Source: Xanthomonas euvesicatoria pv. euvesicatoria
GTDB lineage: Bacteria; Pseudomonadota; Gammaproteobacteria; Xanthomonadales; Xanthomonadaceae
DNA: 64,000 nucleotides
Assembly: GCF_020880415.1 (NCBI RefSeq)
Contig: NZ_JAJIUJ010000049.1
Coordinates: forward strand, 161,103 to 225,102
Reading direction: 5' to 3'
Shown here: positions 28,680 to 38,800 of the stretch, piece after piece
Layout of the letters: every line of letters begins with the position of its first letter
Position numbering within the stretch: the first letter of the stretch is position 1
The notes under the pieces: model-generated
Databases searched by the model: none
What the model was told of the DNA's origin: nothing
The model's input: only the letters and a program-made list of their open reading frames with translations
Translations under genes and position numbers: made by a program

Positions 28680-29819
28680 ATGAGACGCCACGCACTTGAC
28701 GTCAAACACTACACCAGCCCGCATACCTTCGAGCTGGAGCAGGCGCGGCTGTTCAGCCGATTGTGGACATTTGTCGGTTTTTCATCATTAGTGGCCAAAC
28801 GTAATCAGTTCTTCGCGCGCCAGGTTGCTGGTGTGCCAGTGCTGGTGCAGCGCACCGATGCCGGAATTCGCGCCTTTATCAATCAGTGCCCGCATCGTCA
28901 ATCGGCGATCCAGATCGACAGCCATGGCAAGCGGCCGTTGGTGTGCCCGTATCACGCATGGTCGTTCGGACCGGAGGGCGAGTTGCGTGGCCTGCCCAAC
29001 CCAGGTCTGTACCAATTCACCGCCGAAGAGAAGGACGCCATCTGTCTGCGCAAACTGCACCTAGAGCAGGTCGGCCAGCTGTTGTTCGTCAATCTCTCCG
29101 AACAACCCTTGCCGCTGACCGAACAGTTTTCACCCGAGTACCTGGAGCAGCTGCGCCTGGCGTCCTCGCATCTGGACTCGCAGATCATCTACAGCTGCCA
29201 TCGGGTGCGCTACAACTGGAAGTTGAACATGGAAAACGTCAAGGACTATAACCACGTCCCTTTCGTTCACCCCAAGACCTTCGGCCCGTTGATGACGAGT
29301 ACGGACAAGGCGGCACGCACCCAGGAGTCTGGGTCCGACGCTGCTTCGCCGGTGAAACAACTACTACAGTCCAAGGCCGTTCCCGCATTGAGCGAGCTCA
29401 GCTTCCCGGTCAAGGCGCATATCACAGCGCAAAGTAGCTGGTTTCGTTCGCTATGCGACCGCTACGGCGAGGATGAGGCCTACTACAACTGGTTCGTCTA
29501 CCCTAACGTCAACTTCTGCAGTGTGCGCGGCGACTATTTCCTGCTTCAGCAATACGATCCGGTTTCGTCATCGGAAACCGACTACCACCTGTGGGTAATG
29601 ACAGCGCAGCGCAAGCACGAGCGCACCGACTTCACGGCCCTGTTGAGCGATCTGATCCGCGGCGAGCGTACCGTCATCGCGGAGGATACTGTCTTGTTGG
29701 AACGCATGCAGGCCGGTTTCGGACCGCACTCCGACCACATCACGCACGGCGATTACGAGATTCAACTGGTGCGCCAGCATCGTTGGTACCGCGGCGCGGT
29801 GCTGGAGGAAACGCATTGA
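28680..29819 (+). CDS. Rieske non-haem iron oxygenase (large-subunit type)
   Basis: A 379-residue protein with a Rieske 2Fe-2S motif (Cys70, His72, Cys89, His92, in CPHRQ and CPYHAW) and a mononuclear iron site in ENVKDYNHVPFVH (Asp188 region, His191, His196). This is the layout of ring-hydroxylating and related oxygenases. An electron-transfer partner is not encoded nearby. In a sugar island it might hydroxylate or oxidise the acyl group or the sugar; this is inference. GGAGGT precedes the ATG. Confidence 0.88.
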   Translation: MRRHALDVKHYTSPHTFELEQARLFSRLWTFVGFSSLVAKRNQFFARQVAGVPVLVQRTDAGIRAFINQCPHRQSAIQIDSHGKRPLVCPYHAWSFGPEGELRGLPNPGLYQFTAEEKDAICLRKLHLEQVGQLLFVNLSEQPLPLTEQFSPEYLEQLRLASSHLDSQIIYSCHRVRYNWKLNMENVKDYNHVPFVHPKTFGPLMTSTDKAARTQESGSDAASPVKQLLQSKAVPALSELSFPVKAHITAQSSWFRSLCDRYGEDEAYYNWFVYPNVNFCSVRGDYFLLQQYDPVSSSETDYHLWVMTAQRKHERTDFTALLSDLIRGERTVIAEDTVLLERMQAGFGPHSDHITHGDYEIQLVRQHRWYRGAVLEETH

Positions 29820-30430
29820 CCTCACTCATCCTGCTGGGTCAGGACGATGCGCTAACGCAGGCGGTACGCGCGGCAAACGCATGCGGATTGGTGCACACCG
29901 TGATCGAACTGAAATCGGCCGACCGTCACAACTTCGAGCTGGACGACATCTTCGCGCGCTTCCCGACGGCAGACAGCGAAGTTTTTGTCGCGCTGGACGC
30001 ACGGGCGGTGAACTACGCACGCCACAAGCTGGTCGCGCAGCTGCGGCTTGCCGGCTATCGATTGGCGAACCTGATTTCGCCAACGGCCATAGTCGATGAC
30101 GATGTGCGTTTGGCAGGCAATGTCTACATCGGACCCGGGTGCAACGTTGCTCCTGGCACGCGCATCGGCGTCGGTTGTTGGCTCGATCGCCAGGTCGTGA
30201 TCGAGTCCGATGTCCGCCTGGGTGCCTGCACAACTCTACATGCAGGCGTCTCGATTGGGCGAGCTGTGGACATCGGGCAAGGCAGTACACTGGGCAGCGG
30301 CAGCATCGCAGGCGCTGGCACGAAAATCGGCCGTCATTGCGAGTGGCTGCTGCCCGGCGTATTGCCCATCACCCTCCCGGACCGTTCCTTCTACGATGCG
30401 CTGATGCCCCAGGGAGCACGCATTTTGTGA
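29816..30430 (+). CDS. Second hexapeptide-repeat acyltransferase
   Basis: A 204-residue protein: a short N-terminal alpha/beta domain (SLILLGQDDALTQAVRAANA), then left-handed beta-helix repeats from about residue 90 (VYIGPGCNVAPGTRIGVGCW and onward). It is related in design to the gene at 27990. The start is TTG at 29816 with GGAGG seven bases upstream, overlapping the oxygenase stop. The open frame extends upstream, but only as a shadow of the oxygenase gene. Substrate unknown. Confidence 0.78.
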   Translation: MTSLILLGQDDALTQAVRAANACGLVHTVIELKSADRHNFELDDIFARFPTADSEVFVALDARAVNYARHKLVAQLRLAGYRLANLISPTAIVDDDVRLAGNVYIGPGCNVAPGTRIGVGCWLDRQVVIESDVRLGACTTLHAGVSIGRAVDIGQGSTLGSGSIAGAGTKIGRHCEWLLPGVLPITLPDRSFYDALMPQGARIL

Positions 30431-30484
30431 TTGACCTAATCATTCAAACAGCCCAACAAACTTTGCCTTTCCCGAGAACATGTA

Positions 30485-31714
30485 ATGACGCTGGATGAGT
30501 ACCAACGGATGAGCATCAATCCCGACGGGGACGACCGCATCCTGCGTGAATGCCTTGTTGCCTGCGCGGACTCGTATGCGCGCGAGCCGAACTTTTGCGT
30601 GCCGAAAGAGGCGCGTCGGGTGTTGGAAGAGAAAGGAAAGAGGGTGCAGGTGGTCCTGCTCGGCAGCAAGCTGTTCGGGAGCGTATTCGTACGAGAGGCA
30701 GCATCACGCGTCGACATCGTCGGCGTCGTGGACGACTACAAGGTCGATAGCGGCCAGACCTTCCACGGCATCCCTTTCATTACGTCCGCGACTCTGATCC
30801 ATTGGGCACGCACCCGCCAGATTGTCTGTGTTAACACGTGTCGCTTCGACTACTCGCGTCGTTACTTCAAACACCTCACGTTTGCAAACAGCATTCCTCT
30901 ACTCAACTACGAGCAGGCCATCCGTTGGCTAGGCATTACGGCATGCAGCGATCACCGGGTAGACGACTGGGGCAGTTACATCGTCCGCAACTTGCCGCGC
31001 TTCGATGCCCTGGCTACGCGCCTCGGCGATCCATACTCTCGCTTCACGCTGTTCAGCGTGCTGCTGGCGCATTTGAGCTGCAATCCGGAATGGCTCCTCC
31101 ACGCAGCCAAGCCATATTCGAGTCTGTATTTTCGATCAGGTCTGTTCGTGCCTGGTTTGAAGGAATGCTTTGCCGACTGCGGTGCGTCGATCGCCGAATC
31201 AAGCCGCGCCTTCCTGGATAGCGTGGATGAACGATTTGAAAAAATATGGATGATCGAGCCCGACCAGATCAATGGCAGCACACTCCGTGAATTCATCCAG
31301 ACCCGTTCTTCTCTGTCCGGCGATAATTGCAAAATTGAGTTAATTGCGTGCGCTTTGGGAGAAGCAGATGGCGAACTGCCGTTCCTGCATGAAGGCGGAC
31401 CTGGCGGCCAACTGGTGCCGGTGCCGTCTGGGCAGGCACACTGCCACAACGTGTCGGTACGCCGCCTGGACGACCTGCTCGATCGCACACCGACACTCAT
31501 AAAAATGGACATTGAAGGAGCGGAGCTGGGGGCCTTGCGCGGTGCCAGTGCGCACATCGCAACGGGACGTCCAACGTTAGCGATTTCCGCGTATCACCGC
31601 TCCTCGGACTTGCTTGATCTGGTCGACGCAATTGAAAACATCCGCGACGATTATCGTATCGGCCTGCGCCACCACACCGAGGACCGATGGGATACCTGCC
31701 TTTACTTCTATTAG
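30485..31714 (+). CDS. FkbM-family methyltransferase with N-terminal Rossmann-like domain
   Basis: A 409-residue protein. Residues 50-150 look like a nucleotide-binding domain (VQVVLLGSKLFGSVFVREAA, VDIVGVVDDY). The C-terminal half is an FkbM methyltransferase (IWMIEPDQINGSTLREFI, CALGEADGELPF, LIKMDIEGAELGALRGA). FkbM enzymes O-methylate sugars, and a 2-O-methyl group is part of P. syringae modified viosamine. The gene is less GC-rich than the core flagellar genes, which hints at separate acquisition. Confidence 0.82.
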   Translation: MTLDEYQRMSINPDGDDRILRECLVACADSYAREPNFCVPKEARRVLEEKGKRVQVVLLGSKLFGSVFVREAASRVDIVGVVDDYKVDSGQTFHGIPFITSATLIHWARTRQIVCVNTCRFDYSRRYFKHLTFANSIPLLNYEQAIRWLGITACSDHRVDDWGSYIVRNLPRFDALATRLGDPYSRFTLFSVLLAHLSCNPEWLLHAAKPYSSLYFRSGLFVPGLKECFADCGASIAESSRAFLDSVDERFEKIWMIEPDQINGSTLREFIQTRSSLSGDNCKIELIACALGEADGELPFLHEGGPGGQLVPVPSGQAHCHNVSVRRLDDLLDRTPTLIKMDIEGAELGALRGASAHIATGRPTLAISAYHRSSDLLDLVDAIENIRDDYRIGLRHHTEDRWDTCLYFY

Positions 31715-31898
31715 GTCATCCGCCTCAAGCAATCTGACCTTTCCCAATAAACAAAGCAGCCTCTTTCCTCATGCGTAATGGCTGCAAGACGGAATTGAAT
31801 GTCGAGAGCAGCTGCACTTTTATACGAAGGTCGTCATACGGAATTGTCATATACCCACAGCGGATACCACATGCAGCCTTGAATAGGAACCAAGCCAA

Positions 31899-33173
31899 AT
31901 GGCGTTAGCAATCGGTTCGATCGAGCGAGCCACCATCAAGTACCCTGGACTGGATCCGGCGTGTACTAAGCTTGTCGGTTGGGGAGCCGGACAGTTCTTC
32001 CGCGATTTCTATCCGGCCATCGCCGAACGGTTGAACCTGGCGTACACCATCTGTCCGCGGCAGGAAAATCAGGGCGCGACGGTCCATGGAATCCAGGTCA
32101 GGCCGCCCTCTGCGCTGAATGACGAATCCACCGACGATGTGCTGATTGTCATCTTCTCTAATCACTACCCGGAGGTGATGAATCAGATCGCAGCGGCGCA
32201 TGGCCACTTCCGCACGGTGCGCGCAGTCGATTACGACCAGAGCAGCATCGTGACGCTGCAGGAGCTGCAGAAGCTTGCCGGCCTGTTGCCGGACCTGCGC
32301 ATCTCGCGTCGGCTGATCTCGCCGGAGGCGGGAATTTTCGTCCAGGGTCTTGCGTCCGACTTCACACCACTGGTGCTGGCCTGGAATCGGCTGCATTTTC
32401 CTGATGTCTATCAGTGCATGGTGACATGGGACCATCAGTCCGAGGAGCTCCTTGATCGCTGCCGTCCCTGGCTGGACAAACTGATCCTGGTGCCGCAGCC
32501 GGAGAACCTTGGCCTGCATTACCGCAACGCCGTACTCAGGTCGGCGCGGTTGGGGGCCGAGCACCTGGCCGAGCATGGAATACCGGTCGCCGTGCGCTGC
32601 CGCCGCGATAACGTGCTTACCGGCTCGGTCCACAAGGTCATCGATACGTACTTTCGCGCCAAACGCAACCAGGGAAAGATTGCTGTGTCGTTGGCGGCTT
32701 CCTGGCAGCACATGCCGTTCCACTTTTCGGAAAAAGCCATGTTGGGCAGGACCGATGACATGGTGGCGTTATGGTCGACCCTGGAAGACCCGCGGCCAGC
32801 CAGTTATGCGGACGATGAATTGTCGCCGACACTTGAACTCGCACCGGAACGACATTTCCAGGAGCTCAGCCAGTACACCTTCGAGTCTTCGTTGTGGCGG
32901 GACTATGCACGCCGTCTCGGATTCCCTACAGACACCTTGGCCGACGGCTATCGCTTTGCGCAGTCGCGGCTGCTTGCCCTGGAACCGCATATGAGTTGGA
33001 GTTCGCTGAAGTTTGTGCCTTTGTTCAACGTGGTGCGCGACACCAGCTATTCCTTCTCGATGGACAGCTGGAACCGCCTGTTAACAGATCCCGAGGCGGC
33101 GCTGGAGGCTGCGGAAGCAGTCAGCCGGCTGGCGCTCAATTCGACCGACTTCTGGCAAGGACGAGCGGGCTGA
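31899..33173 (+). CDS. WavE-like surface-polysaccharide protein, putative glycosyltransferase
   Basis: A 424-residue protein. The N-terminal 130 residues resemble the Rossmann-like domain of the preceding gene (LVGWGAGQFFRDFYPAIAER). From about residue 170 the pattern LILVPQPENLGLHYRNAVLR, then VAVRCRRDNVLTGSVHKVID, then MLGRTDDMVALW resembles the WavE family of lipopolysaccharide core enzymes. Catalysis is unproven in that family. AGGAACC precedes the ATG. It lies 184 bases after the FkbM gene. Confidence 0.6.
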   Translation: MALAIGSIERATIKYPGLDPACTKLVGWGAGQFFRDFYPAIAERLNLAYTICPRQENQGATVHGIQVRPPSALNDESTDDVLIVIFSNHYPEVMNQIAAAHGHFRTVRAVDYDQSSIVTLQELQKLAGLLPDLRISRRLISPEAGIFVQGLASDFTPLVLAWNRLHFPDVYQCMVTWDHQSEELLDRCRPWLDKLILVPQPENLGLHYRNAVLRSARLGAEHLAEHGIPVAVRCRRDNVLTGSVHKVIDTYFRAKRNQGKIAVSLAASWQHMPFHFSEKAMLGRTDDMVALWSTLEDPRPASYADDELSPTLELAPERHFQELSQYTFESSLWRDYARRLGFPTDTLADGYRFAQSRLLALEPHMSWSSLKFVPLFNVVRDTSYSFSMDSWNRLLTDPEAALEAAEAVSRLALNSTDFWQGRAG

Positions 33174-33214
33174 CCGCTCCGAACGGCCAATATATCGGTT
33201 GCCAGGAGGCTTCC

Positions 33215-33964
33215 ATGACTTACGCCATCATCATCCCCGCGCGGCGCGACTCTTCGCGCCTGCCCGGAAAACCGCTGATCGAGTTGGGCGGCGTGCCCAT
33301 GATCGTGCGCACCTATCAGCAATGCGCCAAAGCGGCGCCAGCCGAGCGCATTCTCGTCGCCACCGATTGCGATGTGATTCAACGTACCTGCGAGCAGGCC
33401 GGCATCCGCACCTTGATGACCTCCAGCGACTGCCTGACCGGCACCGATCGTGTTGCCGAGGTCGCGCAGCAGCTCGATGTGGACACCTATATCAATGTGC
33501 AAGGTGACGATCCGCTATTCAATCCGCAGGACGTGCGTCTGCTGATCGACGCTGCGGCAGCTTCACCGAATGATGTCATCAACGGTTACTGCCCTGTCGC
33601 CAACATCGACGAGTTACGTAACCCGAGCGTGCCCAAGGTGGTGGTTCGCCCGGATGGGCGTCTGCTGTACATGTCGCGCGCGGCGATCCCGGTCACCAAG
33701 CAAGGCGAGTTCCGGCGTGCCTGGCGGCAGGTGTGTGCGTACGCGTTTCCCAAACAAGCCTTGCAGGCGTTTGCGTCGGTATCTTGCAAGACCACGTTGG
33801 AAGACATTGAGGACATCGAGATCCTGCGTTTTCTGGAACTTGGCTTTGAAGTGCGTATGGTGCAGATGAGCAACCAATCGATCGCGGTGGATACGCCGGC
33901 TGATGTCGTGCGGGTGGAAGCAGCACTACGCATGACGCAGCTCGGCGAGCGGAACGCGCCATGA
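33215..33964 (+). CDS. KdsB-like CMP-sugar synthetase (cytidylyltransferase)
   Basis: A 249-residue nucleotidyltransferase: IIPARRDSSRLPGKPLIELG (CTP loop), ILVATDCDVI, INVQGDDPLFNP (metal site) and a C-terminal SIAVDTPADVVRVEA. This is the pattern of 3-deoxy-manno-octulosonate cytidylyltransferase. A housekeeping kdsB is expected elsewhere, so this copy probably activates a different acidic sugar or 2-keto sugar for the island glycan. The ATG at 33215 follows CCAGGAGG. Confidence 0.85.
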   Translation: MTYAIIIPARRDSSRLPGKPLIELGGVPMIVRTYQQCAKAAPAERILVATDCDVIQRTCEQAGIRTLMTSSDCLTGTDRVAEVAQQLDVDTYINVQGDDPLFNPQDVRLLIDAAAASPNDVINGYCPVANIDELRNPSVPKVVVRPDGRLLYMSRAAIPVTKQGEFRRAWRQVCAYAFPKQALQAFASVSCKTTLEDIEDIEILRFLELGFEVRMVQMSNQSIAVDTPADVVRVEAALRMTQLGERNAP

Positions 33965-34728
33965 CGCAGGATAAGATGCCCCACACGCCGCCCGGCGTGC
34001 ATTCGCCCATCTGTGGCACTTCCGATCTCAGAAATGAAGAACATGCCCGGGCGTATTCGCCACGCCGCTTCTTCGACCAGTTACTGACGACCAACGCCCC
34101 ATTGATAGTGGACGTGGGCGCGCATCGCGGCGAGTCGATTCAGCACTTCAAGTCGATCTATCCGGATTGCCAGTTGTATTCGTTCGAACCGGACCCGCAG
34201 AATTTTGCCGAACTGGAAAAAGTGGCTGCTCAGTTCGGCACGACCACCATGTGCGTTGCGTTGGGCGAGAAGGAAGAAGTCGGTCATTACTACCGGCAGA
34301 GCATCTCGCACCTGGGCGGGTTGCTGCCGGTCAATGCGGATTCCACCGACTCGCTTGGCTATGCGCGGCAGGCGTCGAACGAGGAGATTGTGGTCAGCAA
34401 GACCACTCTCGACAACGCCTGCGCCGCGCTGGGAATCGCACAGATAAATATTCTCAAGATCGATGTGCAGGGGTTTGAGCGTCAGGTGCTGGAAGGCGCG
34501 ACTGCGATCCTGCAACACACCGACTGCGCAGTGATCGAGATCGGCCTTTACGATTTCTACGGCAAGACCAACAGCTTCGTCGAGGTGGTCAACCTGATGC
34601 AGGCGGCCGGCTTTTCGTTGTGGGACATCGCCAAGCTGTCGAAGAATCCTAAGAGCTTGCGCACTGATTGGATCGAAGTGGTTTATCGCAAGGAATCAGC
34701 ACAGTCGCAATATCTGCCGCAGCCATGA
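33961..34728 (+). CDS. FkbM-family methyltransferase
   Basis: A 255-residue SAM-dependent methyltransferase. VDVGAHRGESIQHFKSIYPD binds SAM, and SFEPDPQNFAELEKVA, ILKIDVQGFERQVLEGA and CAVIEIGLYDFYG are FkbM landmarks. Shorter than the FkbM gene at 30485 because it lacks the extra N-terminal domain. It overlaps the cytidylyltransferase stop (ATGA), so the two act together, probably methylating the same glycan. Confidence 0.88.
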   Translation: MTQDKMPHTPPGVHSPICGTSDLRNEEHARAYSPRRFFDQLLTTNAPLIVDVGAHRGESIQHFKSIYPDCQLYSFEPDPQNFAELEKVAAQFGTTTMCVALGEKEEVGHYYRQSISHLGGLLPVNADSTDSLGYARQASNEEIVVSKTTLDNACAALGIAQINILKIDVQGFERQVLEGATAILQHTDCAVIEIGLYDFYGKTNSFVEVVNLMQAAGFSLWDIAKLSKNPKSLRTDWIEVVYRKESAQSQYLPQP

Positions 34729-34972
34729 ACGCAGCCGGAAACCTGCCAGGCGGTCTATGCCGACGTCGACGTGTGCAAGCATGCTAACGATCAGTCATTT
34801 AACGTCATGAGCCACGCTGTTGACGCGGCGAAAAATTCGACTTGCCAGCCTATCCTATCCTGGGCAGTGTCATGGTTTGGTGTGCGCGTCGTGCATCGAA
34901 ACGTCCTTTAGATCTCGACGGATATCATCCTATCGACGCATCTCAGCAGTATTCTGAAGCGAGGAAACCACC

Positions 34973-35341
34973 ATGGAAATCTCGGGCAAGACAACGATTG
35001 TTCCGGTAGGAACTCAATTTGCGAATGTCGGCGTTGCAGCCAACGTTGTTACGCAAATTGTCTCTCCTGCCACCAACCAGTACGGCCTCGTGATTCGCAC
35101 ATGTAGTCTGAGCGGCGCTTCGTCCGCAATAGGCCTTGCCGTCTACGCAGATACTTCGGCACCATCCGGATATGGGGACGGAACCAAAAGGGTGATATTT
35201 CTCGGCGTTGCTCCTCCCTCAGACCACTTCCCCTACCAGGTCTACCTACCTCCCGGCTATGGCGTTTGGCTGGTAACGAACGGAAACGGCAGTATCAACA
35301 TAACCTATGACGTCCTGGATAGACTGCCCACCGGCCTTTGA
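34973..35341 (+). CDS. Small protein of unknown function, low GC
   Basis: A 122-residue protein with no recognised domain and no signal peptide. Its alternating hydrophobic and polar residues (YGLVIRTCSLSGASSAIGLA; PYQVYLPPGYGVWLVTNGN) suggest an all-beta fold, as in phage structural or sugar-binding proteins, but this is a guess. GCGAGGAAACCACC before the ATG is a convincing ribosome site. Its base composition and that of the 240 bases before it are visibly more AT-rich than the flanks, a sign of transfer. Confidence 0.6.
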   Translation: MEISGKTTIVPVGTQFANVGVAANVVTQIVSPATNQYGLVIRTCSLSGASSAIGLAVYADTSAPSGYGDGTKRVIFLGVAPPSDHFPYQVYLPPGYGVWLVTNGNGSINITYDVLDRLPTGL

Positions 35342-35854
35342 CTGTTCACCGGCCCAGATCTCGAGTGCATTGCGCTATCAATGCGTCCATCGTTGACATG
35401 CAGGAGACCTGGATCACAGCACTCGTAATCCTGCAACCTTGTCTGGACATCACCACTCACCGGTCGAGGGTATTTTCATCGCCCACACCCGTTCAGGCGA
35501 GCAAGCCAGGCACGGGGCATTGATGTGGCGTTCTTCGTTGGACGATCCATCTGCCGCGCAAGCGATGGGCTTGATGAGTGCTGCCGAATTCCGGTGGCAC
35601 GCCGCCAAACGCCACTGCCTGCTCTTGAATGCCAAATGGCCCGTAACCAAGCGCGTTGCCTACTTCAGGAGCCAGGCAGGACGGAAATGGTCGCCGATGG
35701 GCAGCACGGTAGCAGCGCAGCCATTCCTCCCGATAACGACGCGTCATGCTTCGAGCGGCATGCATATTGCATCGGTTCGGCCAATCCGATGCTCGCTGCC
35801 TTCCGCGTGATCGGACCAATTCGCGTTGGCACTGCATCCAGCATCGGATAATTC
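35342..35854 (+). other. 513-base region without a convincing gene
   Basis: Open frames on both strands (35439-35810 plus, 35493-35879 minus) are short, overlapping and lack ribosome sites and recognisable domains. It may be a decayed gene remnant next to the low-GC gene at 34973. No clear promoter is seen; a GG-N11-GC string at 35827 has the wrong spacing for sigma54. Confidence 0.5.
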
Positions 35855-38800
35855 TTGAATGATCAACTCGAACCACCACCCGTGAGCTCTCCTGCCCTAG
35901 TCAGCATCGTCATGCCGACCTACAAGCCACGCTATTTCGCGCAGGCGCTGGACAGCGTGCTGGCGCAGACTTACACGGTGCTGGAGCTGGTGATCTGCGA
36001 CGACAACGCCGATGGCGCCATCGAGGCCGTGCTGGCGTCGAGGCTGGCTGACGCCCCATTTCCGATCCGCTACCACCGCAATACCCCCCGCCTCGGCGAA
36101 CTCGGCAGCACGGTCAAGGGGATCGGCCTGGCGCAGGGCGAGTACGTCAAGTTCCTGCACGACGACGACGTGCTGGAGCCGGACTGCGTCGCGCAGCTGG
36201 TGGGCGCAATGGAGCGCAACCCCGGCACCGCGCTGGCGTCCTCGCGCCGGCTGCGGATCGACGACGACGGTGCGCCGTTGCCGGACATCCTGGCCACCAG
36301 CTTCCCGTTTGCCGAGGATATGCTGATCGACGGGCCCGAGCTGGTGTCGTTCCTGGCCGACCACGCCATTAACTTCATCGGCGAGCCGAGTTGCGTGCTT
36401 GCACGGCGCGCCGACCTGATGGCGCTGGGTGGCGAGCTGATGATGTTGAACGGCAAGGCCATCCACTGGGTTGGCGACCTGGCGATCTACGTCAAACTGC
36501 TGCGTCGCGGCAACCTGGCCTTGCTGTCCAGCCCGCTCACGCAGTTCCGCGTGTCCAGCGCGCAGTTCAGTCAGGCCGGCCGCGATCAGCCCGGTATCGG
36601 CGATCAAGGCCACGACGACCTGCGCCAGGGCATCCGCCAACTCGGCTGGCGGCGCGAGGGCGGCGACAACCGCCAGGTGCGTGTCGCCCCGCTTAGCCCG
36701 CACAAGGCGCGGGTGTTCAAGTCGGTGGATCTGGTCAACGCCTTGATGCAGAGCGCAGGAATGGCCGAGCGCGTGTCGCCGGCCACCTGGCTGGGCGTGC
36801 GCCATCCCAGCGATGTGCAGCGCGCGTTGATCGAGGCCCGCTTGCAGGCGCATGCGGGCGGCCCGCGGATCGCAGTGATGGTGGTCGACAGCGACGGCGA
36901 TGCGGCAGCGGTGGCCGCAACCCAGGCCAGCCTGGCGGCGGTGGCGTGTTATCGGAACCAGCAGACCTGGGTGATCAGCAGCTCGCCGCAGCAGGCCGCC
37001 GAGCACGGCGGGCGCGGTGTGCTGATCGGTCCGGACGGCTTGGTGCCCGCGCTCAATCGGACCATCGCCACGCAACAGTCCATCGACTGGGTGCTGCTGG
37101 TCCAGGCCGGCAGCCTGTTCACCGCCAGTGGCCTGCTGATGCTGGCGCTGGAGATGCTCGCGCTGCCTGACACGTGTCAGGCCATCTACGCCGGTGAAGT
37201 GGTCGCGCTGGACGGCGGTCAACTGGGGCTGGCGATGCGGCCGGCGCTGTATCTGGACATGTTGCTCAGTTCACCGTCGACGATGTCGCGGCATTGGCTG
37301 TTCCGGCACCAGACGCTAGTGGCCGATGGCGGCTTTGCAACCGAAACGAGCGACGCCTTCGAACTGGATTACCAGCTTGGGCTGGTCGAACGCTACGGCC
37401 TGGCCTGCATCCAGCACATCGCCGAACCCTTGCTGGTGGCATCGGCCACCACGCGGCATGGCGACGAAGACGAGCAGCGCGCCATCAGCCGCCATCTTGC
37501 CGCGCGCGGGTACGTGGACGCGGTGGTGAGCAGCAACGGCCCCGGCAGGCACGCGGTGGACTACCGTCATGCACAGCAACCATTGGTCAGCATCCTGGTG
37601 CTGGTGGATGGACGCCTGGCGCAGGTGCAGCGCTGCCTGGAAAGCGTGCTCGCCAACACCGGCTACCCGCACTACGAGCTGCTGTTGCTGGATCGCGGCG
37701 ACAGCGCCGAGCCGGCGCTGTGCGACTGGCTGGCGGGCATCGACAACCTCGGCCTGCAGCAGATCCGCGTGCTGCGCTTCGAAGGCGACCCCTCGCGCGA
37801 GGCAGCCTGCAATGCGGCAGCCGAACAGGCACGTGGGGAGGTGTTGCTGTGGTTGGCGGCCGGTACGGCAGCGATCAAGGCTGATTGGTTGGCGCAGCTG
37901 CTCAACCACGCGCTGCGCCCGGAGGTCGGCGCGGTGGCCGGCAAGCTGCTGCGCGGCGACGGCACCGTGCATCACGCCGGCCTGCTGCTGGGCCTGGGCG
38001 CACCGGCAGCACGCGCCTTCGCAGGTGCGGCGTTCGACGAATCGGGCTATCTGCAGCGCCTGCAACTGGATCAGAACTACAGCGCGCTCAGTGGCGAATG
38101 CCTGATGCTGCCGCGCCAGCTGTTCCTGGACGCCGGCGGCTTTGCGCAGGAACCGGCATTGGCGCAATGGAGCGACGTCGACCTGTGTCTGCGCCTGCAG
38201 CAGGCCGGCTATCTCAATGTCTACGCCGCGCGCGCGCAGCTGTTGATCGACCCGCCCGACGCGACGCCCGCCACTGCACTCGACGAAGAAGCGATGTATG
38301 CGCGTTGGCTGCCGCTGATGGCCAACGACCCGGCCTACAACCCGGGATTTTCGCTGGACCCGGGCGCCGGCTTCCAGCTGGCCGACCCGCGCGCCAGCTG
38401 GCGGCCGCTGCAGTCGTGGCGTCCGCTGCCGAGCGTGATGGCGCTGCCGGCCGATATCGAAGGCTGCGGGCATTACCGGGTGATCCAGCCACTGCGCGCC
38501 TTGCGCGAGGCCGGGATGGCCGAAGGGGTGTTGTTCAACGGCTATCTGGAGATCAGCGAGCTGGCGCGCCAGGATCCCGACGTGGTGATCCTGCAACGCC
38601 AGGTCGGCGAGCCGCGGCTGGAGGCGATGCGGCGGATGAAGGCGTTGTCGCGCGCATTCAAGGTGTACGAGCTGGACGATTACCTGCCCAATTTGCCGCT
38701 GAAGAATGCGCACCGCGAGCACATGCCCAAGGACATTCTGAAGACGGTGCGGCGCGGGCTCGGCATGGTGGACCGCTTCGTGGTCTCCACCCCTGCCCTG

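Noticed and set aside
35827..35845. TTGGCACTGCATCCAGC as a sigma54 promoter for the large glycosyltransferase
   Set aside because: GG and GC are 11 bases apart instead of 10, and the -12 part lacks TTGC.
35439..35879. Open frames on both strands before the large glycosyltransferase
   Set aside because: Short and mutually overlapping, without ribosome sites or domains; described as a gap or remnant instead.
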